From positions 1-27,079 of the IMG/VR virus record IMGVR_UViG_3300047560_000743: a stretch of 27,079 nt of DNA; one strand, written 5' to 3'. The notes under the pieces were generated by a model. It was given only the letters and a program-made list of their open reading frames with translations. It made no database searches and was not told where the DNA came from. The DNA is from a virus. Shown here in pieces: positions 20,960-27,079 of this stretch. The stretch's first letter is position 1. Every line of letters begins with the position of its first letter. The translations under genes and the position numbers were made by a program.

Positions 20960-22032
20960 TGACAGTATTCCTCGTCGATCTCGAGGCTGTAGAAACAAGG
21001 TACACAGGAGAATGGAAAACCTATGTGCCTTCATTATTAAAAAAGGCAGGTCACGATGTTCAAATTATTGAGGGACCTACTGATATTCCTGCGGCAACTA
21101 CCCCTGGCGCTTTTCTTAACTTTGGAGGCACAAATATTTACAAGGCTTCTCAAGTTGAGCGAATGGGTCGCTTATTCTGCGCCGGATCTGTTAAGCCTGG
21201 TGATCATTTTCTGTTTACTGATGCCTGGCATCCTGGCATCATAAATTTAAAATACATGAGTGAGCTTCTTAGCATTCCTGTTAAGATTCACGCACTATGG
21301 CATGCCGGTAGTTATGATCCTGCAGATTTCCTAGGTCGCCTAATTGGCAATGCTCCGTGGGTAAGACACGCTGAGAAAAGTTTTTTCAGTGCTATCGACT
21401 ATAACTACTTTGCTACACAGTTTCATATTGATATGTTTATTGAGAATCTATTAGACCTCGATACACGCACAGGACGTATTCGTTATATGACTGATAATAC
21501 TATTGTGCGTACAGGATGGCCCATGGATTATATGAGCAATACTCTAAATCTATACAAGGGAATGCCTAAGAGAGATTTAATTGTATTTCCGCATCGTATT
21601 GCACCAGAAAAACAAGTCGAAATATTTAGAGATCTAAAAGAACAATTACCCCAATATGAGTTTATTGTTTGTCAGGATCAGCATCTAACAAAGAACGAGT
21701 ATCACAACATACTAGGCGAAGCTAAAATTGTATTCAGTGCAAGTCTACAAGAAACATTAGGTATCGGTTGTTATGAAGGTGCAATCCTTGATGCCATACC
21801 TATGGTCCCCGATCGGTTGAGTTATAGCGAAATGTACCATGAAGGATTTAAGTATCCTAGTGAGTGGACCAAGGACTGGGATAGTTATCTCGGAAACAGA
21901 CAACAACTATGCCATCACATAATTGTTACGATGACGCATTATGAAAAGCGAATTCCGCAAGTTCGTAAGCAAGCAGAAGACCTAACCCAATATTTCTTTA
22001 GTGCAGATAAACTCTTGGAGATGCTTAAATGA
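20959..22032 (+). CDS. GT-B glycosyltransferase
   Basis: A 357-residue protein with the two-domain look of a GT-B enzyme. The C-terminal, nucleotide-sugar-binding half is clear: FPHRIAPEKQ at 210-219 (the common [RK]..EK motif), YEFIVCQDQ near 233, and an E-x7-E motif, Glu265 to Glu273 (ETLGIGCYE), followed by DAIPMVPD. This matches GT4-type retaining transferases. The N-terminal half carries His-rich FTDAWHPG and HALWHAGS segments. No signal peptide or membrane anchor, so it acts in the cytoplasm. In T4-type phages such enzymes glycosylate modified DNA bases; here the modified 7-deazaguanine or another acceptor could be the target. Overlaps both neighbours by 1-4 bases. Confidence 0.78.
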   Translation: MTVFLVDLEAVETRYTGEWKTYVPSLLKKAGHDVQIIEGPTDIPAATTPGAFLNFGGTNIYKASQVERMGRLFCAGSVKPGDHFLFTDAWHPGIINLKYMSELLSIPVKIHALWHAGSYDPADFLGRLIGNAPWVRHAEKSFFSAIDYNYFATQFHIDMFIENLLDLDTRTGRIRYMTDNTIVRTGWPMDYMSNTLNLYKGMPKRDLIVFPHRIAPEKQVEIFRDLKEQLPQYEFIVCQDQHLTKNEYHNILGEAKIVFSASLQETLGIGCYEGAILDAIPMVPDRLSYSEMYHEGFKYPSEWTKDWDSYLGNRQQLCHHIIVTMTHYEKRIPQVRKQAEDLTQYFFSADKLLEMLK

Positions 22033-22490
22033 AATGGTTTCTAAATACACTAGAGCGTCTCGGACGTAAACGTGTTGTAATGGACAGGATTAACAATGAG
22101 CCATATCTTGAACGCTATTATCTATTTCTCAAGGACAGAAAGCGGTTTCCCTTTAATGTGTTCCTTCATAGGTTTCTTAAGTCAGATCCCGATGATGTGC
22201 ATGATCACCCATGGCCTTACGCTACGCTTATCTTAAAAGGCGGATACTATGAATGGACTCCGCAATTTAATTCCAAAGGTGAAAAAATAGGAGAGATTGC
22301 AACCTGGCGTGGAGCAGGACATTTTCGTACCTGTAGTGCCACTAGCTATCATCGTATCGAGCTTGATCCTAGCGTAGAATGTTGGACATTGTTTATGCCT
22401 GGACCACAGAAACGTGATTGGGGATTTCTAGTTAATAATAAATGGATAGACAACAATACATACTTAACAGATAGAGCTAAAAATGGATAA
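22029..22490 (+). CDS. Cupin-like protein
   Basis: A 153-residue protein coupled to the glycosyltransferase by a four-base overlap. Its centre reads as a cupin fold: DVHDHPW with His58 and His60, a strand ILKGGYYEW with Glu75, and later His108 in SYHRIEL, which together make a plausible two-His/Glu/His metal site. The end WTLFMPGPQKRDWGF is shared, as far as I recall, with phage proteins of unknown function. Possible roles are a sugar-modifying isomerase or a dioxygenase; coupling to a glycosyltransferase makes a sugar-related role attractive but unproven. Confidence 0.68.
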   Translation: MKWFLNTLERLGRKRVVMDRINNEPYLERYYLFLKDRKRFPFNVFLHRFLKSDPDDVHDHPWPYATLILKGGYYEWTPQFNSKGEKIGEIATWRGAGHFRTCSATSYHRIELDPSVECWTLFMPGPQKRDWGFLVNNKWIDNNTYLTDRAKNG

Positions 22491-22767
22491 AAGAGAAAAA
22501 GAAATTTTAGACATTCTTCAAGAAGAATGTGGAGAGGTCGTTGTAGCCGCAAGTAAAATTAGTCGGTTTGGCTTGGACAATTATAAGCCAGGAAAACCTA
22601 AAACAAATAGACAACACCTGGCAGAAGAATTAGGTGACCTTTTAGCAATGATTACATTGTGTCACGATTTTGGTATTGTATCATTCGAGGATGTGATGAT
22701 TGCTAAAGATGCTAAACTGGAAAAGTTGAGACAATGGTCTACAATTTTTGCAAAGGAAACTTTGTAA
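22483..22767 (+). CDS. MazG-like nucleotide pyrophosphohydrolase
   Basis: A 94-residue all-helical protein with the MazG metal-binding pattern EExxE...ExxD: Glu14-Glu15-x-x-Glu18 and Glu49-x-x-Asp52 (EELGD). Single-domain MazG proteins are common in T4-like marine phages and hydrolyse nucleoside triphosphates, perhaps modified or alarmone-like nucleotides. It overlaps the cupin gene by eight bases. Its 3' end overlaps, tail to tail, the last 29 bases of the minus-strand radical SAM gene. Confidence 0.8.
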   Translation: MDKREKEILDILQEECGEVVVAASKISRFGLDNYKPGKPKTNRQHLAEELGDLLAMITLCHDFGIVSFEDVMIAKDAKLEKLRQWSTIFAKETL

Positions 22768-23611
22768 TCTGTTGATCCGATCCATCCATGCAGGCCAGCA
22801 TAGGACAAGGCAGAGGGGTTCCGGGCAGGTTTAAAGAATCATCCCATATATTTCCGAAATGGCCTGCGTTACAAGCACTCCCTCTAACCCATCCTAGATG
22901 AGAAATTACTAATTTTTCAATTCCAACATTACACGGTTGTCCTGTATAACTAGGATTTTCACGCACTTTCATTTCTACTCTTTGGGCAAAGGTTGTTTGC
23001 TTAAACACCTGTTGTTCTTTAACCAGCACTTCCCCTCTCATAATACGTAACTGATCCTCAGTGTAGGGAAACATGCCTAATGAATTCTCAGCCTGAAGAT
23101 ACAGAACATTTTTAGAAACAACAATTCCAAACTCTTGCTCTATATCAAGAGCACGTTGTAAATCACTTTCAAAATTGTCAGGACGAATTGGGACCATTAC
23201 ATTAACATTTTTATTGGCTTTTTTAAATGCCTGCAAAATAAATTTTATCAAATTAGGATTCTGCCAATAGTGATAGGTTAAATTTAAAGAATCAATATGC
23301 GGCTCAACTGCCCACCAATCTAGCCACAATTTTCCTCCATTAGTTGTTAAATTAATGTTACCACCACTTTCCTTGCACAGTTTTAATAACATTGGAAAAT
23401 CAAACATATCTAATGGTTCTCCGCCATCAAACTTCCAATTAATATTCCTGTTCATAGATTTGAAATGACTTATGAGCTTTTTAGTAACATTGATATAACT
23501 CAATATGTCTCTAGGAATTTCCCCTCCGCGAAATTTAATAGGACAATATGAACATTCAGAAGTGCAATAGTCGTGTAGCATCCATGAAATGTTTGTTCTT
23601 AAATTTTCCAT
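22739..23611 (-). CDS. Radical SAM enzyme with C-terminal cysteine cluster
   Basis: The only minus-strand gene: 290 residues. The radical SAM cluster is Cys16, Cys20, Cys23 (CxxxCxxC) with a SAM-binding Gly-Gly-Glu-Pro at 63-66. A C-terminal set of Cys227, Cys247, Cys269 and Cys274 in a Gly/Trp-rich setting (GWVRGSACNAGHFGNIWD) suggests an auxiliary iron-sulfur cluster of SPASM or twitch type. Such enzymes often modify peptides or proteins, sometimes nucleosides. Start chosen at the ATG with an AAGGAT site upstream (23616-23621 on the + strand). It converges on and overlaps the mazG-like gene. Substrate unknown; no clear precursor peptide is adjacent. Confidence 0.82.
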   Translation of the reverse strand: MENLRTNISWMLHDYCTSECSYCPIKFRGGEIPRDILSYINVTKKLISHFKSMNRNINWKFDGGEPLDMFDFPMLLKLCKESGGNINLTTNGGKLWLDWWAVEPHIDSLNLTYHYWQNPNLIKFILQAFKKANKNVNVMVPIRPDNFESDLQRALDIEQEFGIVVSKNVLYLQAENSLGMFPYTEDQLRIMRGEVLVKEQQVFKQTTFAQRVEMKVRENPSYTGQPCNVGIEKLVISHLGWVRGSACNAGHFGNIWDDSLNLPGTPLPCPMLACMDGSDQQITKFPLQKL

Positions 23612-23626
23612 TTTTATCCTTTTAAG

Positions 23627-23654
23627 TTGACAGGTCTAAATATAAGTGTATAAT
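23627..23654 (+). promoter_or_regulatory. Sigma-70-type promoter between divergent genes
   Basis: TTGACA at 23627-23632 and TATAAT at 23649-23654 with a 16-base spacer, both boxes perfect. It lies in the gap between the minus-strand radical SAM gene and the queE operon and would drive the latter from about 23661, downstream of the ATG at 23653, which supports the later start at 23683. Confidence 0.75.
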
Positions 23655-23682
23655 GTATTTAAGAACTTTCTTAGGAATGAAA

Positions 23683-23895
23683 ATGCAAATAAAAGAATTT
23701 ACCATAAAAGATAATGCCGGTTTTAGACTTAGAGTTAAGCAGTGGAAATGTCTCCGTCCAAACGATGTTAACGCAATTGAGTTTATACAAGAGTCTAAAA
23801 ATAAAGATGGTGATGTTGATCTTTCATCAACATATCAATTTTTTATGACCGACGACGAACTCAAGACATTAGCTAAAGGAATAGTTAATGAGTAA
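23683..23895 (+). CDS. Small phage protein upstream of queE
   Basis: A 70-residue protein. The ATG at 23683 is preferred because AGGA lies six bases before it and the promoter -10 box at 23649 would place the transcript start beyond the earlier ATG at 23653. The protein has a beta-type first half (KEFTIKDNAGFRLRVKQW) and a short acidic helical end (MTDDELKTLAKGIVN). It overlaps the queE start by eight bases. Single Cys; no recognised domain. As leader gene of the queE unit it could be an accessory factor, but this is only positional. Confidence 0.65.
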   Translation: MQIKEFTIKDNAGFRLRVKQWKCLRPNDVNAIEFIQESKNKDGDVDLSSTYQFFMTDDELKTLAKGIVNE

Positions 23896-24730
23896 AATTA
23901 AAGTTGCAGAATTATTTTATAGCATACAAGGTGAAGGACGCTATATGGGCGTTCCTTCTGTTTTTTTACGCACCTTTGGGTGTAACTTTAAATGCCAAGG
24001 ATTTGGCATGCCACGAGGAGAACTTAGCAATGAGGCAGAAAATATTGACCCTACTCAGTACACCGAGTACAAATCGCTTCCTTTGGTTAGTACAGGTTGT
24101 GATAGTTACGCTAGTTGGGATCCTCGCTTTAAGCATTTATCTCCCCTTCTATCTACTGATGCGATTGCCACTGCTATTGTGGATACGCTACCGCACAAAG
24201 AATGGCGCGACGAACATCTCGTAATTACAGGCGGTGAACCATTACTAGGTTGGCAACGTGCTTATCCAGATTTACTCAATCATCCTAAGATGGCGGGTCT
24301 TAAAGAAATTACCTTCGAGACAAACGGCACAATGCGTTTGACTAAAGACTTTAAAGAATACTTAAAAGACTGGTCATTTGGTAGCGACGAAAGAGAAATT
24401 ACATTCAGCGTCAGTGCTAAACTTCCAGTAAGTGGTGAACCTTGGAAAGATGCTATTAAACCAGAGGTGGTCTGCGATTATGAAAATTATGGTTATGTCT
24501 ATCTAAAATTTGTAGTAGCATCAGAGGAGGATCTTAAAGATGCTGAACGTGCTGTTGAAGAATATCGTGAGGCAGGTTTTACGGGTCCTGTTTATATTAT
24601 GCCTGTCGGTGGTGTTGAGCGGGTGTATGCCCTTAATAATCGTGCAGTGGCAGAAATGGCAATGCGAAAAGGATGGAGGTATAGTGACCGACTACAAGTG
24701 CCACTCTTCAAGAACGAATGGGGAACCTGA
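23888..24730 (+). CDS. queE: QueE-like 7-carboxy-7-deazaguanine synthase
   Basis: A 280-residue radical SAM enzyme. The N-terminus SIQGEGRYMGVPSVFLRTFGC is the QueE signature, with Cys32 and Cys36 (CNFKC). The usual third cysteine of CxxxCxxC is not two residues later; it appears as Cys71 in GCDSYASWDPR after an insert, giving CX3CX34C. The SAM-binding ITGGEP and FETNGT follow. QueE converts 6-carboxy-tetrahydropterin into 7-carboxy-7-deazaguanine, the first deazaguanine intermediate, which a DpdA-like enzyme could place in DNA after further steps. At 280 residues it is longer than the typical ~220-residue QueE. It overlaps the next gene by one base (TGATG). Confidence 0.85.
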   Translation: MSKIKVAELFYSIQGEGRYMGVPSVFLRTFGCNFKCQGFGMPRGELSNEAENIDPTQYTEYKSLPLVSTGCDSYASWDPRFKHLSPLLSTDAIATAIVDTLPHKEWRDEHLVITGGEPLLGWQRAYPDLLNHPKMAGLKEITFETNGTMRLTKDFKEYLKDWSFGSDEREITFSVSAKLPVSGEPWKDAIKPEVVCDYENYGYVYLKFVVASEEDLKDAERAVEEYREAGFTGPVYIMPVGGVERVYALNNRAVAEMAMRKGWRYSDRLQVPLFKNEWGT

Positions 24731-24906
24731 TGAAACTAGATGATATTATTAAACATGTAGAAGAACTAGAGCGTGCCGCTTGGCGTCATACCATCGAGGC
24801 TCAACGTCTATATTCAGCCATCGGTCAATTAGAAGTAGGCCTAAAAGGCGAACGTGCTCGTGCTAAGATCAAAGCCGAAGCAGAAAAGGAAAAAGCCGAT
24901 GCGTAA
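24730..24906 (+). CDS. Small coiled-coil protein
   Basis: A 58-residue protein starting at the ATG at 24730, which overlaps the queE stop (TGATG); an in-frame ATG at 24718 lies within queE. It appears helical throughout, with heptad-like spacing (IIKHVEELERAAWRH; LYSAIGQLEVGL) and a Lys/Glu/Ala-rich end. It overlaps the next gene by eight bases, whose product also begins with a coiled coil, so the two may pair. No known family. Confidence 0.65.
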   Translation: MKLDDIIKHVEELERAAWRHTIEAQRLYSAIGQLEVGLKGERARAKIKAEAEKEKADA

Positions 24907-25348
24907 ATTTGTAGAAAAACTTTTTGGTATTGACAAAATTAAAGCCGAAACTGAGGCCAGCGTTAGGGCGGCGGAAGAAGCAAGGCGAATTGCTGAAGCC
25001 GCAACTGAAGCCGCAGAGAGAGCCAAAGAAGCCGAACGTGTTGCTAAACTTAGCCCTAAAGAACTTGCATCTGAAAAGAAGGAACCTTGGGTTGCTGTTT
25101 TAGATACTCATGTTAACAAAGACAATATTCGAAACGGTTTTTTCGAACTTGACTGGAATGAATACTTTGTGTTACAATTAAGGACTGCCGGTTATACAGG
25201 CGCAACCGACGAAGAGGTTGTTGATGCTTGGTTTGGGGAATTGTGCCGAAATGTAGGCGGCGAGTTTGGAGTTGAAATGGGTAGAGGCGGAGCAGGTAAC
25301 GTCAGAACTACACTTCGACGTGATGACGGTCTAACAGAGATTACTTAA
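24899..25348 (+). CDS. Coiled-coil plus conserved domain protein, unknown
   Basis: A 149-residue protein from the ATG at 24899 (the frame is open further upstream, from 24854, within the previous gene). Residues ~12-55 are an Ala/Glu/Arg-rich coiled coil. The C-terminal part contains 'KEPWVAVLDTHVNKDN', 'FFELDWNEYFVLQLR' and 'DAWFGELCRNVGG', a block that I recall in conserved unnamed proteins of T4-like marine phages, followed by a Gly-rich stretch. Its end overlaps the next gene by one base (TAATG). Function unknown; possibly a structural or assembly protein. Confidence 0.72.
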   Translation: MRKFVEKLFGIDKIKAETEASVRAAEEARRIAEAATEAAERAKEAERVAKLSPKELASEKKEPWVAVLDTHVNKDNIRNGFFELDWNEYFVLQLRTAGYTGATDEEVVDAWFGELCRNVGGEFGVEMGRGGAGNVRTTLRRDDGLTEIT

Positions 25349-26340
25349 TGAATAAAACTTACATTCACGTAGACACAGCAAATACATTTTTTAGAGCAAG
25401 ACATGTAGTTCGAGGTAGTCTCGAAGACAAAGTAGGTATGAGTATTCATACCGTGCTCAGCAGTGTACGCAAAGCATGGAAAGACTTTAAAGGCGACCAT
25501 GTAATTTTTCACCTCGAAGGTCGCTCGTGGCGTAAGGACTTTTATGCTCCTTACAAGCGTCAACGCAGTGAGGCTCGCGCCGCACACAGCCCGCGGGAAG
25601 CAGAAGAAGAAAAAGTATTCTGGGAAACATTTGATCAGTTCAAAGATTTCGTTATTAATAAGACAAATTGCACGGTATTGCATAATCCGCAACTCGAAGC
25701 AGATGATCTTATTGCAGGGTTTATCCAATCACATCCCGAAGATCAACACGTTATCATCTCAACAGATGGAGATTTCGCACAATTGATTGCTCCAAATGTT
25801 CGACAATATAATGGTGTAATGCAGATCACAACCACACACGAGGGGTACTTTGATGAAAAGGGTAAGCCTGTCAAAGATAAGAAAACTGGTGAAGACAAAG
25901 CCGCTCCGGACCCGCAATGGCTACTCTTCGAGAAGTGTATGCGTGGCGACACCTCCGACAACATCTTTAGTGCTTATCCGGGAGTACGTGAGAAAGGCAC
26001 AAAGAATAAGGTTGGTCTCCGTGAAGCCTTTGCGGATCGCAATGATAAAGGCTACAATTGGAACAATCTCATGCTCCAACGTTGGACCGACCACGAAGCT
26101 GTCGAGCACAGAGTAAAAGAAGATTACGAGCGTAATGTTATCCTTTGCGATCTATCAGCACAGCCCGATAATATTAAACAAATTATTAAAGAAACTATCG
26201 ATAAAGCAACGACTGCTGATAAAAATATACCACAAGTGGGCATCAGATTACTAAAGTTCTGTGCAGAATATGACTTAAATAAAATTAGCGAACAGGTAAC
26301 AAGTTACGCTGAGCCACTTAATGCGAGGTACACCGTATGA
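25348..26340 (+). CDS. rnh: RNase H / FEN-type 5'-3' nuclease
   Basis: A 330-residue flap-nuclease family protein, similar in size to T4 RNase H (305). Metal-binding acids are in place: Asp9 in HVDTAN, Glu117-Ala-Asp119-Asp120, Asp140 and Asp142 in STDGDF, and Asp201 and Asp204 in RGDTSDN. The arch region has the basic RSWRKDFYAPYKRQR (59-73). It should remove RNA primers and 5' flaps during lagging-strand synthesis, alongside gp43 and gp45. An insert rich in Lys and Gly (about 168-190) separates the catalytic strands. Neighbouring genes overlap it by 1 and 4 bases. A phage 5' exonuclease with another role is the alternative. Confidence 0.88.
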   Translation: MNKTYIHVDTANTFFRARHVVRGSLEDKVGMSIHTVLSSVRKAWKDFKGDHVIFHLEGRSWRKDFYAPYKRQRSEARAAHSPREAEEEKVFWETFDQFKDFVINKTNCTVLHNPQLEADDLIAGFIQSHPEDQHVIISTDGDFAQLIAPNVRQYNGVMQITTTHEGYFDEKGKPVKDKKTGEDKAAPDPQWLLFEKCMRGDTSDNIFSAYPGVREKGTKNKVGLREAFADRNDKGYNWNNLMLQRWTDHEAVEHRVKEDYERNVILCDLSAQPDNIKQIIKETIDKATTADKNIPQVGIRLLKFCAEYDLNKISEQVTSYAEPLNARYTV

Positions 26341-26813
26341 ATGTCATATCTAAAACAGTAGTTCCTAACAAAGAATGGATTATAGAAGACAGCGGAGAGA
26401 AGATTGGATCTATTGCAAAGTTGAAAAAGGGTTATGAATTCTTTAGACATGGTAAAAAAATATCTTTTAAAGACCTTCAAGAATTAACTAAAGAATTTGG
26501 AACTAACTTATTCGAAGAAAAGAAACAACCTAAGTTCGAAATAGAACCTCTCGTAAATAGAATTTACGATTTTCCATGTAGTGGTAAACCGTTTGAAGCT
26601 GTTTATAACGTTAAGAAAAAATTACCATTATTTGCTAAAAGTGCTAAAAGTAAGAGCCAGTATTGTGCAGGTTACTATGTGATTAAGTTCCGTAAAGGAT
26701 GGGTTAAGAGTTTCTGTCCTAAATTAATTACACTCGAGCGCTATCCGTTTCACGGTCCTTATAAAACAGAAGTTGAAATGAAGGCTATGCTTAATACTGT
26801 TAATAAAACATGA
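26337..26813 (+). CDS. Conserved T4-like phage protein, unknown
   Basis: A 158-residue basic protein coupled to the nuclease gene by ATGA. Its C-terminal half is the distinctive part: IYDFPCSGKPFEAVYNVKKK, then SQYCAGYYVIKFRKGWVKSF and CPKLITLERYPFHGPY, with three cysteines. I recall this block in unnamed proteins of marine T4-like phages, next to replication genes. The basic character and replication context suggest nucleic-acid binding, without a motif that proves it. The N-terminal half is Lys-rich and probably beta-structured. Confidence 0.75.
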   Translation: MNVISKTVVPNKEWIIEDSGEKIGSIAKLKKGYEFFRHGKKISFKDLQELTKEFGTNLFEEKKQPKFEIEPLVNRIYDFPCSGKPFEAVYNVKKKLPLFAKSAKSKSQYCAGYYVIKFRKGWVKSFCPKLITLERYPFHGPYKTEVEMKAMLNTVNKT

Positions 26814-27034
26814 AAAATTTAAACACACTGCCTATAGAAGACTTCTTAGACAAGGCAAGAATTGCAAGAAAAAGCGGTCAAAAGACCTTATCACTAACTT
26901 CGAAAGAATATACCGACCTGTATGACAGTCTTAGCTCTGTCATGACAAGGTTAACCGGGGACCTAGATCAAGTACTGAGCCAGGTACAACAAGCAGATAA
27001 AATTGAGATCAGGGTCGACGGCGGAAAATTTTAA
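26810..27034 (+). CDS. Small helical phage protein, unknown
   Basis: A 74-residue protein joined to the previous gene by a four-base ATGA overlap. It has two helical stretches (IEDFLDKARIARKSG; YTDLYDSLSSVMTRLTGDLDQVL) and a short C-terminal strand (KIEIRVDGGKF). Similar small proteins sit beside the same neighbour in marine T4-like phages, as far as I recall. No enzymatic motif. It ends 45 bases before the window edge. Confidence 0.7.
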   Translation: MKNLNTLPIEDFLDKARIARKSGQKTLSLTSKEYTDLYDSLSSVMTRLTGDLDQVLSQVQQADKIEIRVDGGKF

Positions 27035-27042
27035 TATATTAG

Positions 27043-27079
27043 CATAAATATATACGCACTTTTCGGAGAACGTATATAT
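27043..27079 (+). promoter_or_regulatory. Late-promoter-like octamer and hairpin at window edge
   Basis: CATAAATA (27043-27050) differs from the T4 late octamer at one base. It runs into an inverted repeat, ATATATACG (27048-27056) with CGTATATAT (27071-27079), loop of 14 bases, cut by the window end. The following gene is not visible, so it could be a late promoter, a terminator, or both. Confidence 0.35.

Noticed and set aside
23653-23682. Earlier ATG at 23653 as the start of the gene before queE
   Set aside because: It overlaps the -10 box of the perfect promoter, so it would not be in that promoter's transcript, while 23683 has AGGA at proper spacing.

Overview
The window is an AT-rich, densely packed stretch of a T4-type (Straboviridae/Kyanoviridae-like) myovirus genome, most likely from an aquatic bacterium. 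Diagnostic genes are a family B DNA polymerase (gp43), a gp45 sliding clamp, a DsbA-like late-transcription DNA-binding protein, a T4 RNase H/FEN-type 5' nuclease and a perfect T4 late promoter octamer (TATAAATA). Many small genes look like families that recur in marine T4-like phages (cyanophages, pelagiphages). The host cannot be fixed from the sequence; consensus sigma-70-like promoters suggest a bacterium with an ordinary housekeeping sigma factor. All genes but one are on the + strand, usually joined by ATGA or TAATG overlaps.

Layout. 1-0.75 kb: the 3' part of a holin-like membrane protein and a small secreted Lys-rich peptide. 0.75-3.9 kb: a proteostasis pair, a CbpA/DnaJ-type co-chaperone and a ClpA-type unfoldase, led by a promoter fused to a stem-loop. 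3.9-5.4 kb: unknown proteins and a beta-rich protein behind a late promoter. 5.4-11.6 kb: a coupled run of probable virion-associated genes. It starts with a 1298-residue protein in which I see three unrelated nucleotidyltransferase signatures (pol-beta-like, ligase-like, HIGH-type). Two short genes follow that share N- and C-terminal modules and look like T4 internal proteins, then a 370-residue protein whose gene ends in a dnaX-type slippery heptamer, a stop codon and a stem-loop, with an 82-codon extension in the -1 frame. 11.6-16.3 kb: replication and late-transcription functions (dsbA, membrane protein, 43, 45). Two tandem hairpins with the same eight-base loop sit just before gene 43 and look like an autogenous translational operator.

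16.3-24.7 kb: a fibre-like small protein, then genes fitting a 7-deazaguanine DNA-modification route: a TGT/DpdA-like base exchanger, a QueD-like T-fold protein and a QueE-like radical SAM enzyme. Among them lie a pair of very acidic paralogues, a GT-B glycosyltransferase, a cupin-like protein, a MazG-like pyrophosphohydrolase and a lone minus-strand radical SAM enzyme with extra cysteines. 24.7-27.0 kb: coiled-coil and conserved unknown proteins around the 5' nuclease, ending in an AT-rich hairpin cut by the window edge.

Taken together the genes suggest replication and late expression, modification of phage DNA to evade restriction, control of host proteostasis, and possibly head-packaged proteins delivered with the DNA. 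The last point is inference from N-terminal prohead-protease-like motifs. I found no tRNA genes, CRISPR arrays or insertion sequences. Family names come from motifs recalled by eye, not from database searches.
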